A stretch of DNA of 64,000 nt, from positions 62,001 to 126,000 of the forward strand of contig NZ_JABFNS010000003.1 of the NCBI RefSeq assembly GCF_013116825.1, read 5' to 3'. The translations under genes were made by a program, and so were the position numbers. Below are positions 16,441 to 25,372 of this stretch, one piece after another. Origin of the DNA: Myxococcus xanthus (GTDB lineage: Bacteria > Myxococcota > Myxococcia > Myxococcales > Myxococcaceae). Each line of letters begins with the position of its first letter. Position 1 is the first letter of the stretch. The notes under the pieces are model-generated. The model ran no database searches and was not told where the DNA came from. It saw only the letters and a program-made list of their open reading frames with translations.

Positions 16441-19188
16441 ATGTTTCGCCCGCGTGTCTCCCTCCCTTCCATCTGGCGGCCCCGCGCCGCCGTCGTCGCC
16501 CTGACGCTGCTGCTGAGCGCGTGCGCCACGCTGCCCCAGCGTGGGCAGATCGTCATGCGTGACGTGGCCTTCCCGCTGCGGGACTTCCGCTTCCCCTCGG
16601 GGCTCCGCGTGGTGGTGGAGCAGGATGCCCGCTCTCCCGTGGTGGCGGTGGTCGCGGTGGTGGGCGCGGGAGGCTCCAGTGACCCGAGTGGCAAGGAGGG
16701 CCTGGCGCACGTCGTGGAGCACCTGGCGTTCCGTTCCCGCCACGCGGGGGGGCCGTCGGTGTGGCGGCGCCTGGAGGCGTCGGGCGCGGGCTTCTACAAC
16801 GCCTCCACCAGTTTGGATTACACGTCCTACGAGACGCTGGGCCCCAAGGAGGCCCTGCCCGCCCTCTTGAAGCTGGAGGGCCAGCGCCTGGCCGCGCCGC
16901 TCGCGGGTGTGAGCCCGGAGGTGTTCGCGGTGGAGCGCGAGGTGGTCCGCAACGAGCTCCGCCAGCGCAACGAGACGGGCTACGTGGGACAGGTCTTCAG
17001 CTGGTTGAACGCCGCGGCCTTCCCCGGCGGACACCCCTACGCGCGTCCTCTCGCCGGGACGCATGAGTCGCTGTCCGCGCTCAGCCTGTCGGACGCGCAG
17101 CGCTTCGCCCGGGCGCACTACCGCCCCGACAACGTCACGCTGGTCATCGCCGGTGACGTGGACCTGGCGGCCGTGGAGGCCACGCTCCGCACCAACCTGC
17201 CCGAGGCCTGGGTGGGCACGGGAGCACCCCTGGCGCTGGAGGCGCGCCTGTCCGCGCAGCCCGCGGCCCCGGCCACCACGCCCGCCCAGAAGTCGGTGCC
17301 TGTCTTCACTGCCGCCGTGCCCACGCCGGAGGTGTATCTGTCCTGGGTGCTGCCGCGCGGCTTCGACGAGGCCAGCGCGGTCCAGGACTTCGTGCGCGCC
17401 ACCTTCGGTCAGAACCTCTGGGGCGCGGTGCGCAACGACGGCGACATCGCGGACATCTCCACCAACCTGATTCCGGGGACGCGCGCCTCGCTGCTGGTGG
17501 TGCGGGTGCGGCTCAGCCGGGGCGACGACCCGACGCGTTCGGCGGGGAAGGTGTTGGACCAGGTGCAGAACGCGTGGGTCCAGGAGATTCAGCCCGGCTC
17601 CGTGCTAGGCCGCGAGTTCGACTTCCAGGCGACGCGCCGGCAGGTGGTGACGGGCATGGTGCTGGAGTCAGAGGACCTCATGTCCCGCACCGAGCGCCGG
17701 GCGTTGCTCACCCACTTCACGCAGGACGTGCGCTCCTACACCCGCTCGCAGGTGGCGCTGATGGGGCTCGGCGGCGGCAAGGTGACGGACTTCTCCTACC
17801 AGTGGCTGCAGCGGGACCGGGTGCGAATGATTGTCGTCCGTCCCGGTGAGGTGCCGGGCGCGGCGACGGCGGCCGCCACGCTGTCCGCGGACGAGGAGCC
17901 CTGGACCACGCCCGCCGAGCAGGTGACGCCGTCCATGACGGCGGCGCTCGATTCGCCCGTGCAGGTGCTCAAGCTGGACAATGGCATGGAGGTGCTGCTC
18001 GCTCCGCGTCCGGGCCTCCCGGTGGTCCGCATCGGCGCGGCGCTGGGCGGTGGTTCGTCCCACGGCGCGAAGTCGGGGGTGGCGGACCTGGCCAACTGGG
18101 GCTCCTTCCGGGAGGCCTGGTTCGAGGGCCGCCCCAGTGACTGGGGTCTGCATTCGACCTCGTCGTTCCAGCGCGACCACCTGCGCGTCGGCATCTCCGG
18201 CACGGCCGGTAACGTCGGCAACATGCTGGCGATGCTGGCTGAGCAGCTCGACTCCACGCGGACCTCCGAGGACGTGGTGCGCTTCTACCGCGAGCAGGTG
18301 CTGCCCTGGCGCCAGGCGGTGGACTCGAATCCGGAGCTCCTGGCCGAGCGTCACCTCCAGAAGGCGCTGTATGGCACGCATCCCTTTGCGCGCGAGGCCA
18401 CCAGCGCGGACCTGTCCCAGGTGTCCTGGACGGAAGCCGAGGCGTGGCTGAAGGACGTGTATCGCCCGGCCAATACGGTGGTCGTCATCGCCGGTGAGTT
18501 CGACGTGAAGGAAGTGGAGGGGCTGGCGCGCAAGTACCTCGGCGGTTGGAGCCGGGGGAAGGCGGCGCCCGTCGCCACGCCGGCCGCGCCTGAGCTGCCG
18601 GCGGCGTCTTCGGCGACGGTCCTGCTCTCGCCGCGTCCTGGCGCGAGCCAGGCACAGGTGCAGCTGGCCTGCCGGCTGCCCACGGCCACGCCCGAAGCAG
18701 AGGCTCGCTACGCGTTGATGGCGGAACTGATTCACAATCATGCCTCGGGGGAGATGCGCTCGCGCCGGGGGGCGACGTACGGCTTCTCCGCGCGGCCCTG
18801 GCTGGGGCGCGGCGGCGCGGCCCACCTGGTGGTGGAGGGCGCGGTGGATGCGCAGCGCATGGGTGAAGGCGTCAGCACCGTGAGGGGGCTTCTCTCGTCC
18901 TTCGCGAAGGACGTGCCCGAGCACGCGCTGGAGCGGGCTCGCAGGGGGATGCTGGCGTCCCAGGCCGTCTCCTTCATCAGCTCGGAGGCCTGGGTGAACG
19001 CGCTGCTGACCGCGCGCGTCCGGGGCTTCGAGCCGGACACGGTGACGCGCCGGCCCGCGCTGCTCCAGACGGTGACGGCCGAGTCGCTTCGGAAGGAGTT
19101 CGAGGGTTGCTCCCAGCGGCTCGTCGTCTCCATCACCGCGGATGAGGGCAAGGCGCGGCCCGTCATCCAGGCCATGTCCCAGCCGTAG
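16441..19188 (+). CDS. M16 family zinc metallopeptidase lipoprotein (two-domain)
   Basis: A 915-residue protein. The ATG at 16441 gives a lipoprotein signal with lipobox LLSAC (Cys28). The N-terminal half is an active M16 peptidase: inverted zinc motif HVVEH (residues 90-94) in GLAHVVEHLAF, with the distal Glu in EVVRNELRQRNE. The second half repeats the M16 fold from about residue 510 (VLKLDNGMEVLLAPRPGLPVVRIG) but lacks HxxEH, as is usual for the regulatory half of pitrilysin/PqqL-type two-domain enzymes. It is predicted to sit in the envelope and degrade peptides, including prey-derived ones. It stands alone, with a GC-rich hairpin after the stop facing the convergent CDF transporter gene. 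Confidence 0.93.
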   Translation: MFRPRVSLPSIWRPRAAVVALTLLLSACATLPQRGQIVMRDVAFPLRDFRFPSGLRVVVEQDARSPVVAVVAVVGAGGSSDPSGKEGLAHVVEHLAFRSRHAGGPSVWRRLEASGAGFYNASTSLDYTSYETLGPKEALPALLKLEGQRLAAPLAGVSPEVFAVEREVVRNELRQRNETGYVGQVFSWLNAAAFPGGHPYARPLAGTHESLSALSLSDAQRFARAHYRPDNVTLVIAGDVDLAAVEATLRTNLPEAWVGTGAPLALEARLSAQPAAPATTPAQKSVPVFTAAVPTPEVYLSWVLPRGFDEASAVQDFVRATFGQNLWGAVRNDGDIADISTNLIPGTRASLLVVRVRLSRGDDPTRSAGKVLDQVQNAWVQEIQPGSVLGREFDFQATRRQVVTGMVLESEDLMSRTERRALLTHFTQDVRSYTRSQVALMGLGGGKVTDFSYQWLQRDRVRMIVVRPGEVPGAATAAATLSADEEPWTTPAEQVTPSMTAALDSPVQVLKLDNGMEVLLAPRPGLPVVRIGAALGGGSSHGAKSGVADLANWGSFREAWFEGRPSDWGLHSTSSFQRDHLRVGISGTAGNVGNMLAMLAEQLDSTRTSEDVVRFYREQVLPWRQAVDSNPELLAERHLQKALYGTHPFAREATSADLSQVSWTEAEAWLKDVYRPANTVVVIAGEFDVKEVEGLARKYLGGWSRGKAAPVATPAAPELPAASSATVLLSPRPGASQAQVQLACRLPTATPEAEARYALMAELIHNHASGEMRSRRGATYGFSARPWLGRGGAAHLVVEGAVDAQRMGEGVSTVRGLLSSFAKDVPEHALERARRGMLASQAVSFISSEAWVNALLTARVRGFEPDTVTRRPALLQTVTAESLRKEFEGCSQRLVVSITADEGKARPVIQAMSQP

Positions 19189-19197
19189 CCCGCCACG

Positions 19198-19233
19198 GCC
19201 CCCCGCCTGCTGGCCGTCCCGCCTGGCGGGGGC
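19198..19233. terminator. GC-rich hairpin between convergent genes
   Basis: A C-rich arm at 19198-19207 can pair with GGCGGGGGC at 19225-19233. It lies just after the M16 peptidase stop and before the end of the convergent transporter gene. There is no T tract. Confidence 0.4.
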
Positions 19234-19341
19234 TGTCGTCCACCTCCGTGTCCCTGGCTGCTTATCTTGAGGCCGCCGGGGACCAGCCAGGGGGCGACGC
19301 GGGCGTCGGAGCGCGCTGACGGTGTGTCCGTGGGGGCGGGG

Positions 19342-20328
19342 TCAGCCGAGCCGGTCCACAGGGACCAGCAACACGTCGCGCAGGCGCCAGTCCAGGCGCT
19401 TGAGGTCCGCGGCGGCGTTGCCCAGCCGGGTGACGAGCTCCGGTCCCCGCTCCTTCGGCACCAGGCGAACGTCCGCGCAGAAGACGTGTCCGTCCTCTCT
19501 CACGCGCACCTGCGCGGCCTCTACCCAGTCCAGGCCGCACAGGGCCTCGTGAATGCGGCGCGGCAGCGGCTCGGCGTGCTTCGAGTCGAGCGTGCGCGGC
19601 GTGCGGTCCATCAAGTCACCCAGCGCGGTGCGCAGGTGCCGCTGTCCGTCCCAGGCGATGTCCAGCGCGATGACCCCCGCGGCCACCGCGTCCGCCCACC
19701 ACCAGCCCATGCCGATGCCGAGCACGCCCAACATGGCGGCGACGGCGGTGAGCCAGTCCGCCTTGTTCATCAGCGCGTCGGCGTGAAGCACCTTGTCGTG
19801 GAGCGACTCCGCCAGTGGCAGCTTCGCCCGTCCCAGCAACACGGACGGAATCGCCGACCACAGCAGGGCCGCCAGCATCAGCCAGCCCATCCACAGGGTG
19901 TGGCCGAACAGCTGCGTGGTACCGATGGAAGGGTATTCGGCGCGCACCAGCTTGAGTGCGGACTCCACGAACAGCCACGTCCCCATGAAGAGCAGCGCCA
20001 CCGAGCCCACCAGGTACGCCACGGTGACGGCGCGGTGGTAGCCATAGGGGTATTCGGCGGAGGGCTTCCGGTGCGCCACCTTGCTGCCCACCAGGAAGGA
20101 GATGGGCGGGATGAGGCTGAGCAGGTCCTCCAGCCACGCCGCCTTCATGGCCTGGGACGCGCCCAGCGTGAGGTAGATGACGACGATGGCCGACGCCAGG
20201 TACGCCAGTGACCAGGCCTCCAGCCGCTGCGCGCGCTTGAGGAGACGGCGCTTGTCGTCAGGCAAGTCTTCCGGGTCCACCGGGCCGCGCGCATGTCCGG
20301 CGCGTCGCCGTCGTTGGCGCCAGCTCAT
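19342..20328 (-). CDS. Cation diffusion facilitator (CDF) family transporter
   Basis: A 328-residue membrane protein of the CDF superfamily, which exchanges cytosolic divalent metal ions for protons. About six transmembrane helices are visible. Metal-site-like residues in TM5 occur in HADALMNKADWLTAV (the family usually has HxxxD there), and TM2 has SLIPP in place of a classical HxxxD. The C-terminal cytoplasmic domain begins near MDRTPRTLD. TM2 therefore deviates from ordinary zinc exporters, and the substrate may differ (iron/manganese branch or other). The start ATG (20328) overlaps the stop of the upstream solute-binding lipoprotein gene by 4 bp, so the two are translationally coupled. 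Confidence 0.87.
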   Translation of the reverse strand: MSWRQRRRRAGHARGPVDPEDLPDDKRRLLKRAQRLEAWSLAYLASAIVVIYLTLGASQAMKAAWLEDLLSLIPPISFLVGSKVAHRKPSAEYPYGYHRAVTVAYLVGSVALLFMGTWLFVESALKLVRAEYPSIGTTQLFGHTLWMGWLMLAALLWSAIPSVLLGRAKLPLAESLHDKVLHADALMNKADWLTAVAAMLGVLGIGMGWWWADAVAAGVIALDIAWDGQRHLRTALGDLMDRTPRTLDSKHAEPLPRRIHEALCGLDWVEAAQVRVREDGHVFCADVRLVPKERGPELVTRLGNAAADLKRLDWRLRDVLLVPVDRLG

Positions 20329-21104
20329 CGCCGGTCCTCGTCGGGGGCCGTGGGTGTCTCGCCGGCTCTTGCGGAGGCGAGGAGGCGCCGCCGGATGGGC
20401 TCCGCGTGGTCGACGACGAAGCGGTCCACGGTGAGCAGCCAGCGGTTTTCGCCCGCGGGCACTACCCAGATTCGCTGCTCCTCGCGAAGCACGTCTTCGC
20501 CCGCGGCGTAGCCCCATCCATCGAGCTGCCAGTCCCAGGCTGCTCGGAGGCCCGGGGCTTCATGCAGCCGCTCCACCTCGCGAACCCGGGCACCCCAGGC
20601 CTGAAGCCGCGGCCCGGCGCCACTGCCCGGCGCCACGGAGACGGAAGCACCTTCCAGGGACTCCGGAACGGTCTGCCCCGGCGGCGCGCCCACATGCATC
20701 CGGGTGGTGAGGTAGGGCTGTCCCGCGCCCAGCTGCTTCACCCAGGGGGACTTCGCGGTGATTCCTCCGACGACCACGTCCACCGCTCGCTCCTCCAGGG
20801 CGTGCATCAGCTCGGCTTCCGGTGCCACCGTCCAGGACACGCGCGCCCCCAGTTGTTCGGCGAGCTTCGCCACCGCCTCGGCTTCGGGCCCCGTGGGCTT
20901 GCCGTCCTGGAGGCCCGTCCAGGGCTCATGGCGCACGAGCCCCGCGCGAAGCACGCCGTCTCGAACGATGCGCTCCTGCGTCCCGTGGGTATCCCGGGGA
21001 AGGCCACAGGCCCCCAGGAGCAGGGCCAGCCAGCCGAACAGCAACACTCCGACACGCCTTGCACCGCGCACCGCCCGAGCCTCCCTTCGGTCCGTGAATC
21101 GCAC
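20325..21104 (-). CDS. Extracellular solute-binding lipoprotein (SBP_bac_3-like)
   Basis: A 259-residue family-3 periplasmic binding protein starting at GTG 21104. It has a lipoprotein signal with lipobox LLGAC and then a bilobed binding fold: VLRAGLVRHEPWTG, GPEAEAVAKLAEQLGARV, VDVVVGGITAKSPWVK, the crossover strand SVSVAPGSGAGPRLQ, and a return to the first lobe near the C-terminus. This fold normally binds amino acids or small organic ligands for an ABC importer, but no ABC genes are here. Instead it is coupled by a 4-bp ATGA overlap to the CDF transporter. A metal-complex-sensing or accessory role is inference. Confidence 0.82.
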   Translation of the reverse strand: MRFTDRREARAVRGARRVGVLLFGWLALLLGACGLPRDTHGTQERIVRDGVLRAGLVRHEPWTGLQDGKPTGPEAEAVAKLAEQLGARVSWTVAPEAELMHALEERAVDVVVGGITAKSPWVKQLGAGQPYLTTRMHVGAPPGQTVPESLEGASVSVAPGSGAGPRLQAWGARVREVERLHEAPGLRAAWDWQLDGWGYAAGEDVLREEQRIWVVPAGENRWLLTVDRFVVDHAEPIRRRLLASARAGETPTAPDEDRR

Positions 21105-21209
21105 CGGGAACGGTAGGCACGCGGCGGATGAGGCGCTACGCGCCCCGAGCGCTCCTTGCGGCCACGGCGAAGCGGGGACCGCCTGCCTGCTCGCGGGCCC
21201 GGGGCGCGC

Positions 21210-21587
21210 TCAATCGAGGTAGCCCCAGCGCTCCTCCTCGAAGACGAAGAAGGGGCGCCCGAAGGGAATCCTGTCCGTCCATCCCAGCACGTGACGGCGT
21301 GCGTCCGCCGGGCCGCTCACGTCGTAGGTGAAGCCGAAGTGAGGGCCGCTGAACCTGGCGGGTGGCAGCTGGGGGAGGAACTCCGGCACGAGCTGCTCCA
21401 GGGTGTCGGGGAGCTGTCCGTGCCGGGCCTGGTAGGCGCGGCATGCCGCGATGAGCGTCTCGGCGTTGCGTTGCGCGCGTTCCGCCTCCTTCTTCCCGGG
21501 GCGGAGCGCCATGCACAGCGTCAGGGGAATGCCGACGGCATTCCGCAGCAGCCCCCGGGCAGTGCCAAGGAATCGGTGGAGCGTCAT
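21210..21587 (-). CDS. Hypothetical protein with pseudopilin-like C-terminal segment
   Basis: A 125-residue protein from the ATG at 21587. One hydrophobic stretch (about residues 5-27, LGTARGLLRNAVGIPLTLCM) precedes a helix (ERAQRNAETLIAACRAYQARHGQLP). That segment and the following DTLEQLVPEFL and FTYDVSGPADARRHVLGW resemble soluble domains of type II pseudopilin-like and related secreted proteins. It lacks a prepilin cleavage site, so I do not call it a pilin. It probably faces the periplasm. It is divergent from the small acidic protein at 21648; function unknown. Confidence 0.65.
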   Translation of the reverse strand: MTLHRFLGTARGLLRNAVGIPLTLCMALRPGKKEAERAQRNAETLIAACRAYQARHGQLPDTLEQLVPEFLPQLPPARFSGPHFGFTYDVSGPADARRHVLGWTDRIPFGRPFFVFEEERWGYLD

Positions 21588-21647
21588 ATGGGCGCGACCA
21601 TCGCATGACTGACGACTGCCTATGTTCTCCAAGAGGAGGACATCGCC

Positions 21648-21836
21648 ATGTCAGATTTGGAAGCGCCGCGCCCGCTGTCCGAGCCGCCAGACGAGGTGGA
21701 GGAGCGACAGGGCCGCTACATGGAGGAAGAGCCGGGCCACACGCCGGGGAGCGCGGAGGGCGACGACGAGGACGCCCCCCACCGGGTTCACCCCTACCCG
21801 GACCCGGACCACACCCCGGGTCGGGCAGAAGGCTGA
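21648..21836 (+). CDS. Small acidic protein with an internal repeat
   Basis: A 62-residue, strongly acidic, Pro/Glu-rich protein preceded by a good RBS (GAGGAGG about 8 nt upstream of the ATG). Two copies of the pattern (G/D)HTPG(S/R)AEG occur, at about residues 30-38 and at the C-terminus. There is no signal peptide or hydrophobic segment, so it is likely a disordered cytoplasmic protein. It is not recognised. The RBS and high third-position GC support real coding despite its size. Confidence 0.6.
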   Translation: MSDLEAPRPLSEPPDEVEERQGRYMEEEPGHTPGSAEGDDEDAPHRVHPYPDPDHTPGRAEG

Positions 21837-21894
21837 ACCCAGGGCCGCCGGGAGGGCTGACCTGCGGGTGGGCGAGGTCGGCACCCTCACGGCT

Positions 21895-22536
21895 CTAACT
21901 GAAGTGGCGCTCCAGCACCGCGGCGACGTGCGGGTTCTTCTCCGCTTGGGTGGCCGCAGCTGCCAGGGTGGGGCAGTTCTGGGTGAACCAGTGCTTGTTT
22001 GGGCGCCAGTGCGTCATCACGGTGACGTAGAGGTCCAGCGCGCTGAAGCGCTCGCCGAGCACGTGGGGTTTGCCTGTTTGGGCCTCGATTTCGCGCCAGA
22101 GGTTGGCGCGGCGTTCCATGACGGTGTCGCGCAGCCGGTCCGCGGCGGGACCGGGAAGGGTCCACTTGGGCGGGTCGTCCGCGTACGTGAACGTCGGGTA
22201 CACCGCGCCCACGAGGCGAAGCAGGAGGTTGAGGAAGCGCACGCGCTCGGGCGCCGTGGGCTCCGGTACCAGACCGCTCTGGGGCGAGACGTCGTGCAGG
22301 TGCAGGATGATGGCCGCGCTCTCTGTCATCACCGCGCCATCGGGGAGAATCAGGGTGGGCACCTGCCCCAGGGGATTGAGCTTCATCAGCCGGTCGCGCC
22401 CGGGGCCTGGCTCCAGGTAGGGCAGCTCCGTCAGGCGGTGCGGGATGCCGGCGATGCGCAGCGCCATCTCCACGATGGCCGAGCCACACCCCGGTGAGCC
22501 AATCAACTCGTAGTCATTCATGAACTGTTCCGTCAT
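21895..22536 (-). CDS. Glutathione S-transferase family protein
   Basis: A 213-residue cytosolic GST: an N-terminal thioredoxin-like domain (YELIGSPGCGSAIVEMAL, NPLGQVPTLILPDG, TESAAIILHL, the last being the canonical Glu-Ser glutathione gamma-Glu site) and an all-helical C-terminal domain with FSALDLYVTVMTHW. The SPGCGS sequence puts a Ser/Cys at the catalytic position, as in beta- or omega-like bacterial GSTs. The start is ATG 22536; ATG 22521 is an alternative five codons later. It would conjugate glutathione or a related thiol to electrophiles. It stands alone. Confidence 0.88.
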   Translation of the reverse strand: MTEQFMNDYELIGSPGCGSAIVEMALRIAGIPHRLTELPYLEPGPGRDRLMKLNPLGQVPTLILPDGAVMTESAAIILHLHDVSPQSGLVPEPTAPERVRFLNLLLRLVGAVYPTFTYADDPPKWTLPGPAADRLRDTVMERRANLWREIEAQTGKPHVLGERFSALDLYVTVMTHWRPNKHWFTQNCPTLAAAATQAEKNPHVAAVLERHFS

Positions 22537-22818
22537 TCCCCAGAAGAGGGCAGTGGCTGCCAGTCGGGAACCAACGCGGGGACGATTTCCCCGGAGGCCG
22601 GAATCGTCAACTGCTCCCGGTGGAAATAGAGGTGGCTGTGCCGTCACGGACCTATGGCGACGGGTTTTCGCTCTCGACAGGTTCGTGAGGCGTGGCGTCC
22701 AGCAGTGAACCCAGGATGGAAGACCCCGGACGCGTGTGGATGTCACCCAACTCCACATCTCCTTCGAAGGGAACATCGACCGTGAGGGTCCGTGATGCCG
22801 CTGCCACTGGGTTGAGTG

Positions 22819-23361
22819 CTAGTTCCAGGGGAAGATGGGACCCCAGACGGAGTGCGAGCTCAGCGCGATGGGGAGCTTGAGCGTCAACACCAGCCCCACC
22901 TCGCGGGCATGTCGCGTCCGCTCCACGCCGCCGGGGCCGATGTCCCGGTCCCCGGCCAGCGGAATCCCGAAGCGCACGCCCAGGCTGCCGAACACGAAGG
23001 CCAGGTAGGGCGCGACGTGCAGGCCCGTGGTCGCCACGCGCGTCCGGCTCGCCGTTTCATGCATGACGCCCAGCTCCATCCCCCCGAAGAACAGGGTGCC
23101 CTGGAGCCCGGCGCAGAGCCGCGCGCTGCCGCGGTCCATCTTTTGTGCCTGCGCGAAGAGGCCCAGGGCGCCCACGCCCTTGAACCCATTGAGCGTCAAC
23201 TCCCCGCCTACGCCCGTGCCGGGCTCGTCCGCCCCGAATGCCGCGCTGTACAAGGGGCCCACGGACAGCCAGGTCTCTCTTTCGGGGAACAGCGTGAGGT
23301 CCGCCCTCGCGGGCAGGGCGAAGAGCACGGACGCCGCCAGGAGCGGGAGGGGAAGGCGCAT
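22819..23361 (-). CDS. Predicted outer-membrane beta-barrel-like secreted protein
   Basis: A 180-residue protein with a Sec signal peptide (MRLPLPLLAASVLFALPARA). The mature part alternates hydrophobic and glycine-rich strands (WLSVGPLYSAAFGAD, GVGALGLFAQAQK, GTLFFGGMELGV, GLHVAPYLAFVFGSLGVRFG, VGLVLTLKLPIAL), the pattern of a small eight-stranded outer-membrane barrel. The last residues (IFPWN) do not end in the classical Phe. The ATG at 23361 was chosen for the signal peptide. No family is recognised. It lies upstream of nothing in the same direction and downstream of the phosphatase gene (127-bp gap). Confidence 0.68.
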   Translation of the reverse strand: MRLPLPLLAASVLFALPARADLTLFPERETWLSVGPLYSAAFGADEPGTGVGGELTLNGFKGVGALGLFAQAQKMDRGSARLCAGLQGTLFFGGMELGVMHETASRTRVATTGLHVAPYLAFVFGSLGVRFGIPLAGDRDIGPGGVERTRHAREVGLVLTLKLPIALSSHSVWGPIFPWN

Positions 23362-23488
23362 GCGGCCGCCCGGATGCAACCACCGGGCCCTGTCTCCGCG
23401 CGAAGGGATGGTGCGTCTTGCATGTGCAAGGCACTGCACGTTGCGTCACCGTCCGTTCGCAGTCGCGGGATGGACGGGACGCGCCTGC

Positions 23489-24508
23489 TCATTTCTTCCG
23501 AGGCTTCGGCCCCGCGGGACGAGCCGGCGCGGCGGAGGGCTCCTCGGAACCCAACGTGACGGGGCCTTCGCGGTACAGGGCGTTGACCTTGCCGCCGCGA
23601 AGCTCCAGGGCCGCGAGGTTCCGCCCGTACCCGGTGCTCAGCCCGGTGTCGATGAGCAGCGCCTTGCCGTTGAACCGCACCTTCACCTTGCCGTCGCGGT
23701 TCGTGGTGTGCCCCATGACCATGCGCCTGGCGCCATAACGCTTCAGCACCGCGTCCAGCGCGGGTTCGGCGTCCTGCGGCTCGCCCAGTGCGTAGCCTCG
23801 GAACCACAAGGGGCCCTGTGCGTCCCGCGCGCCGCCGGGCGGATGGTCGGGGAAGAAGTCCTGACGCACCCAGCGGTTGAGCTCGGCCAGGTTTCCGCCG
23901 GGAACGCCGGGCGCGACGCCGCCGTGCACGAAGAGGGTGTCGTTGATGCGCACCACGGCGGCGTGCTTGCGCAGCCACTGGCCGTAGCGGCCCTGGAGGC
24001 TGTACGCGACGCGGTGCCCGTTGAGGCCGCGGGGGGAGCCGGCGCTGTCCTGCTCGGGGCTCTGGTCGGCGAACGACGCCATCTCCCCGGGGTTCACGTA
24101 GCGCAGGTCGCCCAGCATGTTCATGGCTTCATGGTTGCCGAGCAGGGCGTGGACCCGTCCGCCCGCGGCGAGCGCTTCCTGCTCCAGCCGCATGAGCAGG
24201 TCGAACGCCGCGCGCGTCTGGTCGCCCCGGTCCGGCACGTCGCCCGTCTGGACCAGGTGCGTCTTTCCGCCAATCCACCGGTCCTTCGCGTCGATGAGGC
24301 CGGCGAGCCGCAGGACTTCCTTCAGGGCGTCCACGTCACCGTGCACGTCCCCCACCGCCACCACGCGCTCCACGCCGGTGAAGGTGTCGGGGACCGCGTC
24401 CTCCAGCCGAGGCTGCGTCGGGGCATGGGGGGCGGGGGCCGCCGCCAGGAGCAGCGGGACGAGCACGAGCAGGGAGCGCGTGCGAAGCAAAGAGGGGAGC
24501 ATGGGCAT
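23489..24508 (-). CDS. Exported metallophosphoesterase (Shelph-like phosphatase)
   Basis: A 339-residue calcineurin-like phosphoesterase with an N-terminal signal peptide (LLVLVPLLLAAAPA). The binuclear metal motifs are complete and in order: GDVHGD, GDVPDRGDQ, GNHEAMN, the His of VHGG and GHT. Overall pattern and length fit the Shewanella-like (Shelph) protein phosphatases, which are PPP-related and often dephosphorylate phosphotyrosine or Ser/Thr. Secretion suggests a periplasmic or extracellular target. The C-terminus is a Pro/Lys-rich tail (PARPAGPKPRKK). A downstream ATG at 24502 is a possible alternative start. It is likely monocistronic or loosely linked to the barrel protein gene. Confidence 0.9.
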   Translation of the reverse strand: MPMLPSLLRTRSLLVLVPLLLAAAPAPHAPTQPRLEDAVPDTFTGVERVVAVGDVHGDVDALKEVLRLAGLIDAKDRWIGGKTHLVQTGDVPDRGDQTRAAFDLLMRLEQEALAAGGRVHALLGNHEAMNMLGDLRYVNPGEMASFADQSPEQDSAGSPRGLNGHRVAYSLQGRYGQWLRKHAAVVRINDTLFVHGGVAPGVPGGNLAELNRWVRQDFFPDHPPGGARDAQGPLWFRGYALGEPQDAEPALDAVLKRYGARRMVMGHTTNRDGKVKVRFNGKALLIDTGLSTGYGRNLAALELRGGKVNALYREGPVTLGSEEPSAAPARPAGPKPRKK

Positions 24509-24571
24509 GTCCTCTGGTGAGACGGCGCGCCTGGGCTGGCCGGCCCAGGCGCGCTGGAGGTCCTCAGGGTG

Positions 24572-24790
24572 TCACGCCCGCGCGGCCCTCGGTGCCTGAA
24601 TCGTCTCCAGGCACCCGGGGCGCTCGGTCAGGTGACGGAGGGGGCAGCGGTAGTCCCACTTCTGGTTCGGGGCGCCCGTGCGCTCGTAGATGATGCGCCG
24701 GGCGCCGCTGGACGTGTTGTGGTTCACGATGTCCACGCACGTGTTGGCGAGCACGCTGACCCAGGTGGACGAAATCGTGGTGGCCTGTCC
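24572..24790 (-). pseudogene. Remnant of a ricin-B-like lectin domain
   Basis: On the minus strand the frame contains STWVSVLANTCVDIVNHN and, further on, GAPNQKWDYRCPL. This has the layout of one ricin-type beta-trefoil repeat (Cys-Val-Asp ... Asn-Gln-x-Trp). There is no start codon, signal peptide or second repeat nearby, so it is best read as a fragment left from a secreted lectin or carbohydrate-binding protein. It fills most of the otherwise empty gap between the phosphatase and acetyltransferase genes. Confidence 0.4.
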
Positions 24791-24874
24791 CTGACGCGCG
24801 CGCCGAACTGTGCTGCTCCCTGGATGCAGCACAGCGGGCGACACGCCGGGTGCACGTAGGATGGCGTCACGCCC

Positions 24875-25372
24875 ATGCGCACCCACACTGAGGCCACTCC
24901 CTACGAAGTCCACCGCGATGACGGGTTCGTCGCCTCCGACGACCCCGCGCGCATCGACCTGGACGTCGTCCATGGCTACCTGTCCCGCTCATACTGGTCC
25001 GCGGGCATTCCCCGGGAGACTGTCGAGCGGGCCGCCCGGAACTCGCTCGTCTTCGGGCTCTATTCCTCTGGTGAGCAGGTGGGCTACGCCCGCGTCGTCA
25101 CCGACCGCGCGAGCTTCGCCTATCTTTGTGATGTCTTCGTCCTGGAGCGGTACCAGGGGCGGGGCCTCGGCCAGTGGATGATGGAGGCGCTGCTCGAGCA
25201 TCCCGACCTGCAAGGGCTTCGGCGGTTCTTGCTCGCCACGCGAGATGCCCATTCGCTCTATGCGCGTTACGGCTTTCAGCCATTGGGGGCGCCCGCGTCC
25301 TTCATGGAGCGCCATGACCCGGACGTTTATGTCCGAAATCGAGAAGAGGGCGCGAAAGCGAAGGAAGGATGA
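24875..25372 (+). CDS. GNAT family N-acetyltransferase
   Basis: A 165-residue GNAT. The acetyl-CoA pyrophosphate loop is QGRGLG (residues 97-102), after the beta-4 strand AYLCDVFV and followed by helix alpha-3 (QWMMEALLEHP). The end of the fold is YARYGFQPLG. It resembles the small, single-domain group whose members often carry FEVSDDPARIDLDVVH-like N-termini (here VASDDPARIDLDVVHGYLS). The substrate is unknown. It is the gene immediately upstream of the RiPP-like operon but is separated from it by 310 bp with its own promoter-like sequence, so it is probably not part of that operon. Confidence 0.9.
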   Translation: MRTHTEATPYEVHRDDGFVASDDPARIDLDVVHGYLSRSYWSAGIPRETVERAARNSLVFGLYSSGEQVGYARVVTDRASFAYLCDVFVLERYQGRGLGQWMMEALLEHPDLQGLRRFLLATRDAHSLYARYGFQPLGAPASFMERHDPDVYVRNREEGAKAKEG

